A DNA stretch of 64,000 nt from Alloboseaceae bacterium BT-24-1. GTDB taxonomy: Bacteria; Pseudomonadota; Alphaproteobacteria; Rhizobiales; Beijerinckiaceae. The notes beneath the pieces are model-generated. The model searched no databases, was not told the origin of the DNA, and worked only from the letters and a program-made list of their open reading frames with translations. This document shows, piece by piece, positions 17,796 through 26,631 of this stretch (its first letter is position 1; the number at the start of each line of letters is the position of its first letter). The stretch is from the NCBI GenBank assembly GCA_025846845.1, contig JAOYTL010000009.1, forward strand, positions 1 through 64,000, given 5' to 3'. Made by a program: the position numbers and the translations under genes.

Positions 17796-18214
17796 CGGTT
17801 TCGCTGCGTGACGCAAAGTCTGCTTCCAGGTGGGGGGCAAATTCCGGTGTTGGCCACATTGTATGGACCGGCTGCGTTTCACAACGGTTGGGCGCGGCAA
17901 CGGAAGTCGCTCATATGTATCCGGCCTACTGATCGGCTCGCGGGCCGTGGCCTTGATGGAGTACGCGCGCACCTTTGGCCTCATTAGCAGATCGGCCGTT
18001 CAGCGGCCAAAAGGGCCACCAGGCTCAGGGTGCGCATATTGAATCCGTTCCATATCTGTTCCATCACGAGCTCCTTGAGATGTTGTTAGATGGCGAATTT
18101 GTTGGTTCACGATACGAGCGGCGAGAGCGGCCCGCCATGAGTGCAGGGCCAAGTCGCTTGCGGCTGGAACCTCGTCACGTGCTATGGGTTCCCCGACCAA
18201 CGGGTTTGAGGCCA
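17796..18214. other. Stretch without a supported gene
   Basis: Follows the truncated toxin. Open frames exist on both strands, but none has a ribosome-binding site or recognisable sequence. Probably recombined debris. Confidence 0.4.
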
Positions 18215-18445
18215 ATGTCGAAACCGACGCTCGAAAGCACGATCCTGAATTTGGCACATAGCTACGCGGAACCTGCTGATCTGCTGAAGGCGGTCCGCAA
18301 GGTGCACCCGAGCGCTTCCAAAAAGGACATCATGCACGCGACCTTGCGCACGATGATCGAAGCTGCAGAAGGCAAGGAGGGCATTGCCCGCCACCTGCAT
18401 AAGCTTGTCATGGATAATCGCAGCGGCGAGTTCGAAGGCGCATAG
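18215..18445 (+). CDS. Hypothetical protein, 76 aa
   Basis: Small helical protein (MSKPTLESTILNLAHSYAEP, then HPSASKKDIMHATLRTMIEAA). The ATG at 18215 has a GAGG four bases upstream. The longer open frame from 17975 is composed differently and is ignored. Not recognised; it sits in the mobile-element patch. Confidence 0.5.
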   Translation: MSKPTLESTILNLAHSYAEPADLLKAVRKVHPSASKKDIMHATLRTMIEAAEGKEGIARHLHKLVMDNRSGEFEGA

Positions 18446-18591
18446 CGCCCGTTTTGATCTCGGACAGTGGAGCGATGCCGCAGCCCCGGTGTTCTCGACA
18501 GCGCCGAGCGCGCCACAACTCTAACAGAGGCCGCGCAACGAGCCCAGGAACTGCGGGCGGATCAACGAGCTCGCTTCTGACGCGAGACGCT

Positions 18592-18790
18592 GTTGCAGTT
18601 CTTCGAGCGGGCAGCACCTACGGTTGTGGGAATGGAATCGTGCGCGGGCTCTCCAAAGGATCGCCAGAAAGCTTCAGGCGCTGGGGCATAAAGTTCGCCT
18701 TATACCCGCACAGTTTATGAAGCCGTACGTGAAGTCGAACAAGAGCGACATCATTGATGCAGAGACCATCGCCGATGGCCGCCATGCGGC
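18592..18790 (+). pseudogene. IS110-family transposase relic
   Basis: VVGMESCAGSP in one frame continues after about 18645 in the next frame as ARKLQALGHKVRLIPAQF, then MKPYVKSNKSDIIDAETIADG. This is the RuvC-like DEDD catalytic start typical of IS110/IS1111 transposases. Only about 65 residues remain, with a frameshift, so it is inactive. Confidence 0.7.
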
Positions 18791-18844
18791 CTGGAGAAGC
18801 TGCCTTGCCTTGCAAGATAAGGCCAGCAATGCCGAATTGTCAGG

Positions 18845-19414
18845 TCAGAACGGATTCCAGGTCGCCTCGGGCGTGAACTTGAGGTAGCTGAGGTTGACAC
18901 CGAGCCGCCAGCCGACGCCGGTGCGGATCGGCACGACCGTCACGCCGCCGGCGGTCAGCGCGGTGAAACCGAAGCCGCCGACGAAATAGACCGAGCCGTC
19001 GACCCCGGCGAAGCGCTGATAGAGTGCGCTCACGCTCGGCAGGTTGTAGATCAGCATCATGGTGCGGGCGCCGTCGCCGCCGAAATCGAAACCAACTGAA
19101 GGTCCTTGCCAGTAGACCTTGTGGTCTCCGGCATTGCGGGTGAACAGCGTGCCTTCGCCAAAACGCAGCCCACCGACAAAGGCGCCTGACGCCTCTTGGC
19201 CGAGCACATAGCCGTTCGGCTTGCCCCAGCGGCGCCCCGCCTCCTCAATCGTCCGTGCCAGCCCGCGTGAGGCATTTCCGAAGAACTGATGACCGGAGGC
19301 GACTAGCTCGCTTTGCGAGAAGGACCGCTCACTTTGCGCGGCGGCGGAGCCGGCGGCGAGCCCCGCACCGATCAGCAAGGTGCTGACGAGCAGAGTGCGG
19401 CAGATATGGTTCAT
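18845..19414 (-). CDS. DUF1134 (EipA-like) envelope protein
   Basis: 189-residue exported protein. The signal peptide is LLVSTLLIGAGLAAGSAAAQ and the DUF1134 core includes GRRWGKPNGYVLGQEASGAF, YWQGPSVGFDFGGDG, YNLPSVSALYQRFAGVDGSV and GVGWRLGVNLSYLKF. In Brucella the DUF1134 protein EipA supports cell-envelope integrity. The ATG at 19414 has GGAGG seven bases upstream; the open frame upstream is not used. Alphaproteobacteria usually carry DUF1134 on the chromosome, so this copy between IS relics is probably a second, mobile one. Confidence 0.85.
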   Translation of the reverse strand: MNHICRTLLVSTLLIGAGLAAGSAAAQSERSFSQSELVASGHQFFGNASRGLARTIEEAGRRWGKPNGYVLGQEASGAFVGGLRFGEGTLFTRNAGDHKVYWQGPSVGFDFGGDGARTMMLIYNLPSVSALYQRFAGVDGSVYFVGGFGFTALTAGGVTVVPIRTGVGWRLGVNLSYLKFTPEATWNPF

Positions 19415-19651
19415 TCCATCGCCTCCAAGGCAAGAGTCGGCATTGGGCACCTGGCCTCCTGCCAGGGCTGTGTCGACGACCGAACGCCTCAATTCGCGCG
19501 ACCGCGGTACCTTCTGGATACGCTGCATAGGTACCCAAGGGGTGTACTGCAGTGCAGCACACGACTCAAAAGTCAAGGACTGGTGTCGATGAAGGCTGCA
19601 GCCAGGCATGCCAGTATCGTCCTCTACGCCCGCCGGATCGTCGGCTAGCGC

Positions 19652-19768
19652 GTATTGCGGACCGCCCAGGCCGGCTTCGTGCTCGACGCGCTGGAGCAGG
19701 CGCTGCATGAGCGACGCCCTGTCTATCGCGGTGGTCTCGTGCACCACTCTGACAGGGGCTCTCAAGGC
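19652..19768 (+). pseudogene. IS3-family OrfB relic
   Basis: RTAQAGFVLDALEQALHERR followed by PVYRGGLVHHSDRGSQ is the core of an IS3 OrfB around the second catalytic aspartate (HHSDRGSQY). Homology stops abruptly at GSQ, where sequence resembling an IS30 transposase follows. Confidence 0.75.
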
Positions 19769-19808
19769 GGATTCAAGCAGTCGTCGCAACACCACGGAGA
19801 ATGTTGCG

Positions 19809-19925
19809 ATGAAGAAGACAAAGCGGTGGTCGGACAGGTCGGGACGGAAGCCTTTGCATTCGCCCGGGCGCCCGCCTGCCTCCGGTCGCGCCGAGCGCAC
19901 GTCATTCTGGGGCGCGGATGACTTC
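19809..19925 (+). pseudogene. IS30-family transposase relic, 5' part
   Basis: MKKTKRWSDRSGRKPLHSPG and GRPPASGRAERTSFW resemble the N-terminus of a group of IS30 transposases (RWSDRSGRxxLxSPGRPPVARRExRxxFW). The following helix-turn-helix is lost after about 40 residues. It directly abuts the IS3 relic, indicating nested insertions. Confidence 0.6.
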
Positions 19926-20060
19926 TGGCAAAGTTGGCCTGCCCCCCGGTCCTCCCTGACGTAGGCTTTCGAGCCTTTGGAGGGCGCCAGGAATGACGCG
20001 CGAAATTCCGCAAGGTGCTTCACAACGGTATCGTCTTTTGGGGCGGCGCTCCGTTCCTAA

Positions 20061-20396
20061 CTACCACCAGTAGCCCGGGCCATAATAGTAGTCCGTCCCA
20101 TAGTAGTATGCGGGTTCGTAGTAAAAGCCGGGGCCATAATAAGGCCGGGACGCGCTAGCCGCGATCGCGCCGCCGACGACACCCGCCGCCACGCCCGCGG
20201 CAACCGCACTACCGGCTTCCCTCGAAGTACGGCGGTTTTCGATAAAGTTGGCCGAACGGCACTGACGATAGGCACTTGTCCCAGGGCGGAAACCCTGAGA
20301 CTGACAAGTCATTCCAGCTTCCACAATCGAATCCCGTGTGGTCTGGCAACCCGCAAGTAGTGCAGCCGCAGCGCCCAGAATTAAAATGCATCGCAT
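20061..20396 (-). CDS. Small lipoprotein with tyrosine/glycine-rich tail
   Basis: 111-residue predicted lipoprotein: MRCILILGAAAALLAGCQTT carries a lipobox (LLAGC), then a cysteine-containing soluble part (MTCQSQGFRPGTSAYRQC), a glycine-zipper-like stretch (AVAAGVAAGVVGGAIAAS), and repeats of YYGPGFYY/YYYGTDYYYGPGYWW. Glycine-zipper lipoproteins of this kind are common outer-membrane proteins of unknown role in Hyphomicrobiales. The ATG at 20396 begins the signal peptide. Confidence 0.75.
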   Translation of the reverse strand: MRCILILGAAAALLAGCQTTRDSIVEAGMTCQSQGFRPGTSAYRQCRSANFIENRRTSREAGSAVAAGVAAGVVGGAIAASASRPYYGPGFYYEPAYYYGTDYYYGPGYWW

Positions 20397-21133
20397 TATC
20401 GTTTCCTTTGCAGTTATGCGGTGTCGCCAAATCGATTTAGGCCAGTCCAAAATTGAAAAACATAAATACTGGAGATCATTTTGGTTCTCGGGGCGCCTGG
20501 CAGTGGTAATATTCACATGGTAGCTGAGTTATAGGCCGTTGGAGACAACAATTATTTCGAGGGAGGCGACGTCATGTGCCTCCAACACCGCTTTGGTCCG
20601 AAGCGCGGTCGATCATGCCCTCGACTGCAATGACTTCGAGAAGCCGCAAAATCAGCATAGGATCGGCGAAGCCGGACCAAGTGTTAGGGGCGGAAGAGGA
20701 CACCAATTCTGACATCTTACATGGAAAGCTGACCAGCGAACTAACGAGGGTCTAACATTGCGAGAACATTACGATATGCTTCGCTGCTCATGGTCACCTC
20801 GGGCAGCATGTGCTCGACGATAGCGGCGGACTGACTAACGGCAATCCATGCGGCGCAATGTCATGCGCATTAAGCTCTCAGACTGTTTGCCTATGCGCGG
20901 GCAGGTTTTGACCGAGACCGACACTTGCTGCCCGTGGAGATTTGAGGTTGTTTTACGCTGTCGAGACATAGCTCGGCAACTCCGACGCTCTTGCGGGCGT
21001 CCGGACGTGGCATTTTGTAATAGCTCGTGGGGCTAGCGAGTAAACACCGGAATGCTTCGGCGCTTTGCAACGCCCCGCCGCGAGCCAGATCCAATCGGGC
21101 GGCCTTCCTCCGCGTGGTATGGAAATGATCGGG
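20397..21133. other. Intergenic stretch upstream of the IS1182-like element
   Basis: No gene, RNA or recognisable relic seen. It probably contains the promoter of the lipoprotein gene at its left end. Confidence 0.4.
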
Positions 21134-22646
21134 CGATTGTGTTGGAGAAGTCGGCGTTTGAGCGGGGCTTGATCGGCACTGGACCTGCTGAACGGAGTCG
21201 CACCTCCTCAGGCGGGTTGAGCTTGCGGTTCGCTCGGCATGAGCTTTGCCATTTTCCTGAGGTTCTGGGCGGTGGCTGCGAGGAGGAACTCGTTGCGGGC
21301 ACCGCATGGTCCTCGCAGTCTCAAGCGGTCGAGTTTGAGGATGCGCTTCAGGTACGCGAACAGCATCTCGACCTGCTTCCGTTCGCGTCGCGAGGTGACG
21401 TTGGCATCGGTGGCGGCGATGTCGTGCCCATGTTGCGGGCGCCCTCGTGGATGGGGCGCAGAAGCTTGCGAGCAAGTTCCTTCGGACAGCAGCGCGGCTT
21501 CAGGGAACAGGTATCGCAGTCGCGCTTGACGGCTCTGTAGCGCATGAGGCCTTCACGATCGATGCCGCCGCGCGGCACCGCGACGGCGCACCGGAACTGC
21601 CAAAGCTCCTTGCCGCCTGGGCAGATGTAGAGATCGCGATCATGATCATAGGCGAAGTCGGATCGGCTGAAGGTGCCGTCCCGGCGCTGGGATTTGTCGA
21701 ACACCGGAACATGCGGCTCGATCCCGCGCTCGTGCACCAGCCAGGCGAGATTCTCGGCTGAGCCATAGGCTGCGTCCGCGACCAACTTCTTGGGCCAAGC
21801 GCCGAACCTGTCCTGGGTGCGCTCGATCATCGTCCACGCGGCGCCGACTTCGGCGTGCCGCACGGCCGTCGTCGCCTCCAGATCCATGATGGCGGCGTGC
21901 TTGAGGTCGATCAGATAGTTGGTCGCGTAGGCGAAGAAGGCTTGCCCGCCATGGGCAGCCGTCCAGCGTGTAGCAGGGGCTGCGGGCGAGATGAACTTCG
22001 GCGACCGGCGTCGCCGCGCCGAAGGCAGCGTCGTCCAGCACGGCCAGATACTCGCGCACCGCATGGTTTGCGACCTCGGGCGGCAACCCGTCACCGCCCG
22101 GCACCCGCTTTGGCGGTTTGCGTCCGCCTTGATCAGGCTGGCATCGACCGCGAAACCCTCGCCGCCGACCAGCCCTTCGTCCATGCAGCACCGGACCGTC
22201 GTCTCGAACACTTCGCGCAGCAGATCGCTGTCGCGGAAGCGGCCGTGGGGGTTCTTCGAGAAGGTCGAGTGATCGAGCACATCGCCCTCAAGCCCGAGCC
22301 GGCAAAACCACCGATAGGCGAGGTTCGGATGGACTTTGTCTGAGAGCCTGCGCTCGGAGTGGATGCCGAAGCAGGAGCCGGCGATCAGCATCCGGATCGT
22401 CAGTTCGGGATCGATCGAGGGCCGACCGGTCTCGCTATAGAACGGGCACAGATGCCGGACAGATCGACGAAGCGGTCGATCGCGCGAAGCAGGTGGTGGC
22501 CGGGACATGCCGCTCCAGGCTGAACTCGCAGAACAGAGCTTCCTGCAGCACCGTCCGCTCGCCCATCATCACGTTGCCCCCCATCCCGAGGACGGCTGAA
22601 TCAGAACTTCAAACCCGCAGCAATGCCGACTTCTTCAACACCATCG
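21134..22646 (-). mobile_element. IS1182-like insertion sequence, degenerate
   Basis: Imperfect terminal inverted repeats are visible: CGATTGTGTTGGAGAAGTCG at 21134 and, on the other strand from 22646, CGATGGTGTTGAAGAAGTCG (18 of 20 identical), each followed by GC(G/A)TT. They enclose one transposase gene with several frameshifts. The element is about 1.5 kb, as expected for the family. A target-site duplication was not identified. Confidence 0.75.
21208..22569 (-). pseudogene. IS1182-family transposase, frameshifted
   Basis: The pieces start at MMGERTVLQEALFCEFSLER (22569), shift near 22450, continue with YSETGRPSIDPELTIRMLIAG and LDHSTFSKNPHGRF, shift out and back between about 22130 and 21980, then CPKELARKL and a last shift near 21430 before MLFAYLKRILKLDRLRLRGP and the stop at 21208. 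At least three indels break the DDE transposase, so the element cannot move itself. Confidence 0.8.
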
Positions 22647-23121
22647 GTCGAGAACGGACATCAGTCAGCTCACTTAGAAAGTCCGGTTCCGACTGCCGTG
22701 CCAACTTCCGCTTATGCGCCCCGTAGAACCGGTGCGAATAGCTTTGAACTCCATAACACGGATGTGCCGCCGGCCCCCGGTTCGACCTCCCGTTTGCCGG
22801 CGGCTACTCACCCGGGTCAAAAGCGGGGGAGCAGGCAAACCATCTCTCTAGACCACTAAACCAGCAACAAAGAATCTTGTAACATTAACAGCCATAGCTC
22901 GGTTGATTTATGAACCCGGAGCCTTCCCTCCGTGGCGCGAGCCTAGCAGTCGACCTCAGCGCGCCGGAAAGCGGTCATGGCGAGCTGCGCGCCCGGCTCT
23001 GCAGAGATATTGAGACGCCTCAAGCTGGCGGTGAGGAGCGAAGGGAGGCTCATCATGGGGAGCGGCTTTCCGGCAGCCGTAATGAGAAACCACCAGCCGC
23101 TGCGGTTTGTGCCTGCATGAA
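22647..23121. other. Intergenic stretch between the IS and the TctC-like gene
   Basis: No supported gene. A 7-bp inverted repeat (GTTTGCC near 22790 and GGCAAAC about 35 bases later) is of unknown meaning. The right end runs into the operator of the next gene. Confidence 0.35.
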
Positions 23122-23150
23122 ATTATGGTATTCCATACTACGGTATTATA
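23122..23150 (+). promoter_or_regulatory. Candidate GntR operator upstream of the TctC-like gene
   Basis: The reverse complement contains AATACCGTAGTATGGAATACC, written here as AATAC-CG-TA-G-TATGG-A-AT-A-CC. It matches the operator at 16869-16895 at about 16 of 21 positions. It lies about 80 bases before the start at 23229, and an AT-rich TATTAT -10-like box (23144-23149) overlaps it. Confidence 0.5.
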
Positions 23151-23228
23151 TCTGACGTGCTGAAACTGCTGTGCGCATGTCCAAAATGCGCGGTCACGCA
23201 TAGGCGCGTTCAAAACTGCGAGGGGAAT

Positions 23229-24203
23229 ATGCGCGGCTTTGCCACCACAGCTATTGCGGCCCTGCTGGCTACGATCGGTTCGGGCTTGTCGCCGGCCAGG
23301 GCGGAATACCCCGAGCGACCGATCAAACTCGTGGTGCCCTATGCGGCCGGCGGCTCGTCCGACATCGTCGGCCGCCTTTTCGCCGAGCGGCTGGAGAAGA
23401 AGCTTGGGCAGCCCGTCGTGATCGAGAACGCCGGTGGGGCCGGCGGCGCCGTCGGCGCGCAAAGGGTAGTGGCGGCGGAAGCCGACGGCTACACGCTCCT
23501 GATCGGGGCCGGCTCGGAGATATTGATCCGCAAGCTGCTCCAGCCGACTCCCTATGACGGGCTAAAGGACTTGAGTGCGATCGCGATGATCGGAACGGGC
23601 CCGATGGTACTTGTCGGCAAGGCCTCCCTATCCGCCGCCGCGCTTCCCGACGTGCTAGCGCTCGCAAAAGCCAAGCCCGACTCCCTGTCCTATGGCAGCG
23701 CCGGTGCGGGCACGTTTATGCATTTGGTCGGCGAAGCCGTAAAGTCGCGCACGAGCACGCAGATAAGGCATGTCGCCTATCGCGGCGCCGCGCCGCTCAT
23801 GACCGATGTCATCGCCGGCCATGTCGAGCTCGGAGTCGCCTCGCTTGCCTCCGCGCTACCTTTCATCAAGGGGGGGCAGGCGAAAGCCTATGCGATCAGC
23901 TCAAGCAGCCGCGTCGCATTCGCGCCGGATATTCCTACCCTTGCGGAGTTTCCGGGGCTGGGAGGATTCGAGCTCGATCTCTGGATTGGGCTCTTCGGGC
24001 CGGCAAAGCTGCCTGCGGCGATCGTCGGCAAGTTGCGCGCCGCAACGGATCAGATCCTCGACGACCCGAAACTGAAAGCGAAACTGTCGGACCAGGCCAT
24101 CGTCGCCCGCAAGCTGCCCGGGCCGGATCTCGTGGCGTTCCTGCTGGATGCGAACGAAAAGTACAGGACGATTATCCGGGATGGCGGGATCCGGATCGAA
24201 TAG
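23229..24203 (+). CDS. TctC/Bug-family tripartite tricarboxylate transporter binding protein
   Basis: 324-residue periplasmic binding protein. A signal peptide (ATTAIAALLATIGSGLSPARA) is followed by the Bug fold: YPERPIKLVVPYAAGGSSDI, NAGGAGGAVGAQRVV, SYGSAGAGTFMHL, HVAYRGAAPLMTDVIAGHVE. Such proteins bind carboxylate-containing ligands. No TctA/TctB membrane subunits are adjacent, as is common for orphan Bug proteins, which may act as extracellular sensors. The ATG at 23229 has GAGGGG upstream. The shared operator suggests regulation with the monooxygenase operon. Confidence 0.88.
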   Translation: MRGFATTAIAALLATIGSGLSPARAEYPERPIKLVVPYAAGGSSDIVGRLFAERLEKKLGQPVVIENAGGAGGAVGAQRVVAAEADGYTLLIGAGSEILIRKLLQPTPYDGLKDLSAIAMIGTGPMVLVGKASLSAAALPDVLALAKAKPDSLSYGSAGAGTFMHLVGEAVKSRTSTQIRHVAYRGAAPLMTDVIAGHVELGVASLASALPFIKGGQAKAYAISSSSRVAFAPDIPTLAEFPGLGGFELDLWIGLFGPAKLPAAIVGKLRAATDQILDDPKLKAKLSDQAIVARKLPGPDLVAFLLDANEKYRTIIRDGGIRIE

Positions 24204-24290
24204 TGGCGCGGTGCCGTCCGGCCGCCAGCGAATGAGGCTCCTGCCGCGGGTTGATCGGGCGCCGGGCAAAGGCTAGGCAGCGCTGGTAGG

Positions 24291-24301
24291 CCATAATATC
24301 G
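24291..24301. promoter_or_regulatory. Candidate GntR operator core upstream of gntR
   Basis: CCATAATATCG is identical over 11 bases to the centre of the operator in front of the ten-gene operon (reverse complement of 16877-16887) and contains the same CATAAT box. It lies 43 bases before the GntR start, consistent with autoregulation. Confidence 0.5.
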
Positions 24302-24343
24302 ATTGGGGCGCGGACATTCCTGTCGCGAGATTACGAGGCACGC

Positions 24344-25042
24344 ATGGCGAGCGCCTTCACCACTGAAGCCATCCGGGTCGAGCGTCCCAACAAGACTTTG
24401 CGGGAGCTGACCCTCGACAAGGTGCGCGACGCCATCACCAGCGGCTATTTTCGCCCGGGTGACCGGCTCATCGAGCGCGACCTCTGTGCGCAGCTCGGCG
24501 TCAGCCGCACTGTCGTCCGCGAAGTGCTGCGGCATCTGGAAACCGAAGGGCTCGTCACCAACCTGGCCAATCGGGGGCCGACCGTCGCGGAGCTCGATAC
24601 CGACGAGGCACGTCAGATCTACGAAATCCGCGGCGCTCTCGAAGGCATGGCGGCACGGCAATGTGCGGAGCGCGGCGATGCTGGCCTGGCCGACCGCCTG
24701 GCGACAGCGCTTGCCGCCATCGTCAAGGCCTATCGGGACAAGGACATGGCCGGCGTCCTCAGTAGGACGACGGATTTCTACGAGCTTTTGTTCAACGGCG
24801 TCGGGCTGCATGTCGCCTGGGATATCGAGAAGCAGCTCACGGGGCGCATCAATCATCTGCGCTCGATGACTATCCGGACCGAGGGGCGCGCCGTAGATGG
24901 TCCCGCCCGCATGGGCTCGATCGTCGAGGCTATCTGCAAGAAGGATGGCGAGGCCGCCCAGGCTGCGGCCATCGCACATGTCGAAAGCGCCAGCCGCATC
25001 GCCATAAGCCTGCTCGAAGCCGAACGCGCCGCGCGCGACTGA
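24344..25042 (+). CDS. GntR-family regulator, FCD (FadR-like) subgroup
   Basis: 232 aa. The N-terminal winged helix (about 20-85) includes LDKVRDAITSGYFRPGDRLI, ERDLCAQLGVSRTVVREVLR and HLETEGLVTNLANRGPTV. The C-terminal all-helical FCD ligand-binding domain (about 90-225) has IYEIRGALEGMAARQCAERG and the metal-binding-type histidine in AAAIAHVESASR. FCD regulators usually repress catabolic genes and release DNA on binding an organic acid. Here the likely targets are its own gene, the TctC-like gene and the monooxygenase operon. Confidence 0.9.
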   Translation: MASAFTTEAIRVERPNKTLRELTLDKVRDAITSGYFRPGDRLIERDLCAQLGVSRTVVREVLRHLETEGLVTNLANRGPTVAELDTDEARQIYEIRGALEGMAARQCAERGDAGLADRLATALAAIVKAYRDKDMAGVLSRTTDFYELLFNGVGLHVAWDIEKQLTGRINHLRSMTIRTEGRAVDGPARMGSIVEAICKKDGEAAQAAAIAHVESASRIAISLLEAERAARD

Positions 25043-25191
25043 CAGCGCGGCGGCAGCTCGCATCCTGCCTTGATTATCCGGCCACGGAAATCGAGGACCA
25101 TCGTGGTCGCCGAGCTTTCGCGAGCGCACCTGACGGACCGCCTGAGATCCACGCTTGAACCATCATCTTCAGATCGGATCGGCTCTCATTC

Positions 25192-25267
25192 ATGTCCGAA
25201 ATAGGCATACACATTTCGGACATAAAGCAACTGCGTCCGTCCGAAAAATACCTACAAACTTCGGACA
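25192..25267. promoter_or_regulatory. AbiEi-type inverted-repeat operator with no toxin-antitoxin gene behind it
   Basis: A perfect 11-bp inverted repeat, ATGTCCGAAAT (25192-25202) and ATTTCGGACAT (25213-25223), is followed by a weaker one, GTCCGAA (25239-25245) and TTCGGAC (25260-25266). The same GTCCGAAAT/ATTTCGGAC arms lie immediately before the intact abiEi at 45023-45049. No AbiE coding sequence follows here, only short unconvincing frames, so it looks like an orphaned operator or a second target of the AbiEi repressor. Confidence 0.55.
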
Positions 25268-25295
25268 GACTTTTTGCGCTCTGGGCGCTAACCAG

Positions 25296-25379
25296 TCATC
25301 TGATCAGCGGGACCAGCAGGATCGCCCCGACCACAACGACGATCGCCGCTCGAATCAGGATTCCATTGGCGCGTGCCAT
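25296..25379 (-). CDS. Possible 27-aa single-span membrane peptide
   Basis: MARANGILIRAAIVVVVGAI ending LLVPLIR forms one strong transmembrane helix with positively charged ends. No clear ribosome-binding site. Such tiny peptides exist in alphaproteobacteria, but this one is supported only by its composition. Confidence 0.25.
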   Translation of the reverse strand: MARANGILIRAAIVVVVGAILLVPLIR

Positions 25380-25905
25380 CTCTGTTTCAGAGGGGTTAGA
25401 CGCAAGCATCGGCACTCGATCTGGCCGTGACGTTCTCGCGACCTTCTGAGTTCGACAAGAGATGTTACGTGGCTGAAGGCGATTCTCATAAGCGGCGTGA
25501 CCGACATGGCACGCGTGCTGTTGCAGCGAAAATTCGCATCCTGCCGCTTCCAAACTCCAAAACCATTTTGATGGCAATGCAGCAACCGAGCGAAGCGGCC
25601 ACTGGCCAAAAAAAGACCGGCATCCAAAAGGAGCCGGCCTGAAAGTGTGAAACATCCGGCGCAAGCGCCAAACATCTCAGAGGGGAACGGCTAGAACGAA
25701 CTCGACTTCGGGAGGAAACAGCAGAGCCCGTTCCAAACAACCGTGACTGCAATGTCAGGCAGCAGATGCCTTTTTGCAATGCAGCATTAGCTTCCCTTTG
25801 CCATGCGTCAGGCGCATGAATTTGCCCACATGCCTGCCATCATCCTGCAAATCAAGTTCGCCGCCGGGGCCGTTTGGCTCAGGTTACGGCGCGTTGCGAA
25901 TGCGG
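25380..25905. other. Intergenic stretch downstream of mucR-like gene
   Basis: No gene with credible start or family match. A short GC-rich hairpin followed by T-run (around GGCAGCAGATGCC at 25757) may be a weak terminator. Confidence 0.35.
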
Positions 25906-26370
25906 TCAGGCGCTTGGCTTTGCGCGGGCCGCGCGCTTCGCCCTGGTCGGCTCGGCGGGCTCGGGAATCGGCGCGGCCTTGCGACCAAGCCCCATTGACC
26001 GTGCCAATGCGGAGCGGGCTTCAGCATAGTTGGGCGCGACCATGGGATAGTCGACAGGCAGGCCCCATTTCGTGCGGTATTGCTCCGGCGTCAGGGCGAA
26101 CTTGCTGCTCAGGTGCCGCTTCAACGATTTGAACTTCTTACCGTCTTCTAGGCAGATGATCGCGTCCGGAGTGACGGACTTCCTGATCGGAATCGCGGGC
26201 ACGAGCGCCGCCGCCGGAAGAGGTTCGGGCTCTCCGCCAAGTTTCCGAAGTGCAGCATGAGTGCTGGCGATGAGCTCGGCCAGATCGCCGCGCGGGACAT
26301 TGTTGTGCGCGACAAAGGCTGCAACGATCGCTGTCGTCAGATCGAGAAGTTCTTCTTTGGCTTCGGGCAT
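25906..26370 (-). CDS. MucR/Ros-family transcriptional regulator with altered zinc site
   Basis: 154-residue regulator of the alphaproteobacterial Ros/MucR family, which controls exopolysaccharide, virulence and cell-cycle genes. The core CLEDGKKFKSLKRHLSSKFA, LTPEQYRTKWGLPVDYPMVA and PNYAEARSALARSMGLGRK is typical. In Ros the zinc finger uses two Cys and two His. Here the second Cys is Asp (as in several MucR homologues) and the second His is replaced by Lys (HLSSK), so metal binding is probably lost or atypical. The C-terminus ends in a basic Ala/Lys/Pro tail. Stands alone. Confidence 0.88.
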   Translation of the reverse strand: MPEAKEELLDLTTAIVAAFVAHNNVPRGDLAELIASTHAALRKLGGEPEPLPAAALVPAIPIRKSVTPDAIICLEDGKKFKSLKRHLSSKFALTPEQYRTKWGLPVDYPMVAPNYAEARSALARSMGLGRKAAPIPEPAEPTRAKRAARAKPSA

Positions 26371-26631
26371 TCGATCCTCACCTGAAAATTCAATGCGGAC
26401 GATATCTATCCACCTGCGCCTTTTTACAAGCGTTTTGGCGATCGAGGCGGATCTTGCCGTGACGCCACAGGAGATTCTTCCCTACATCATAAATCTTTGA
26501 ATCAACCGGCCAGCCCCTTCTAACTTCGCTCACCGAGAAAGCAGAGGTTAGATCTTTTGTTGGATGACTGGGGTGCCTAATTCCAACCTGAGCGAACCTT
26601 GTTTCGCATCCGCGATGATCGCTAATGAGTG

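Noticed and set aside
22740..22850. tRNA-like GGTTCGACC and a flanking inverted repeat
   Set aside because: No cloverleaf with correct acceptor, anticodon and T-arm spacing could be drawn.
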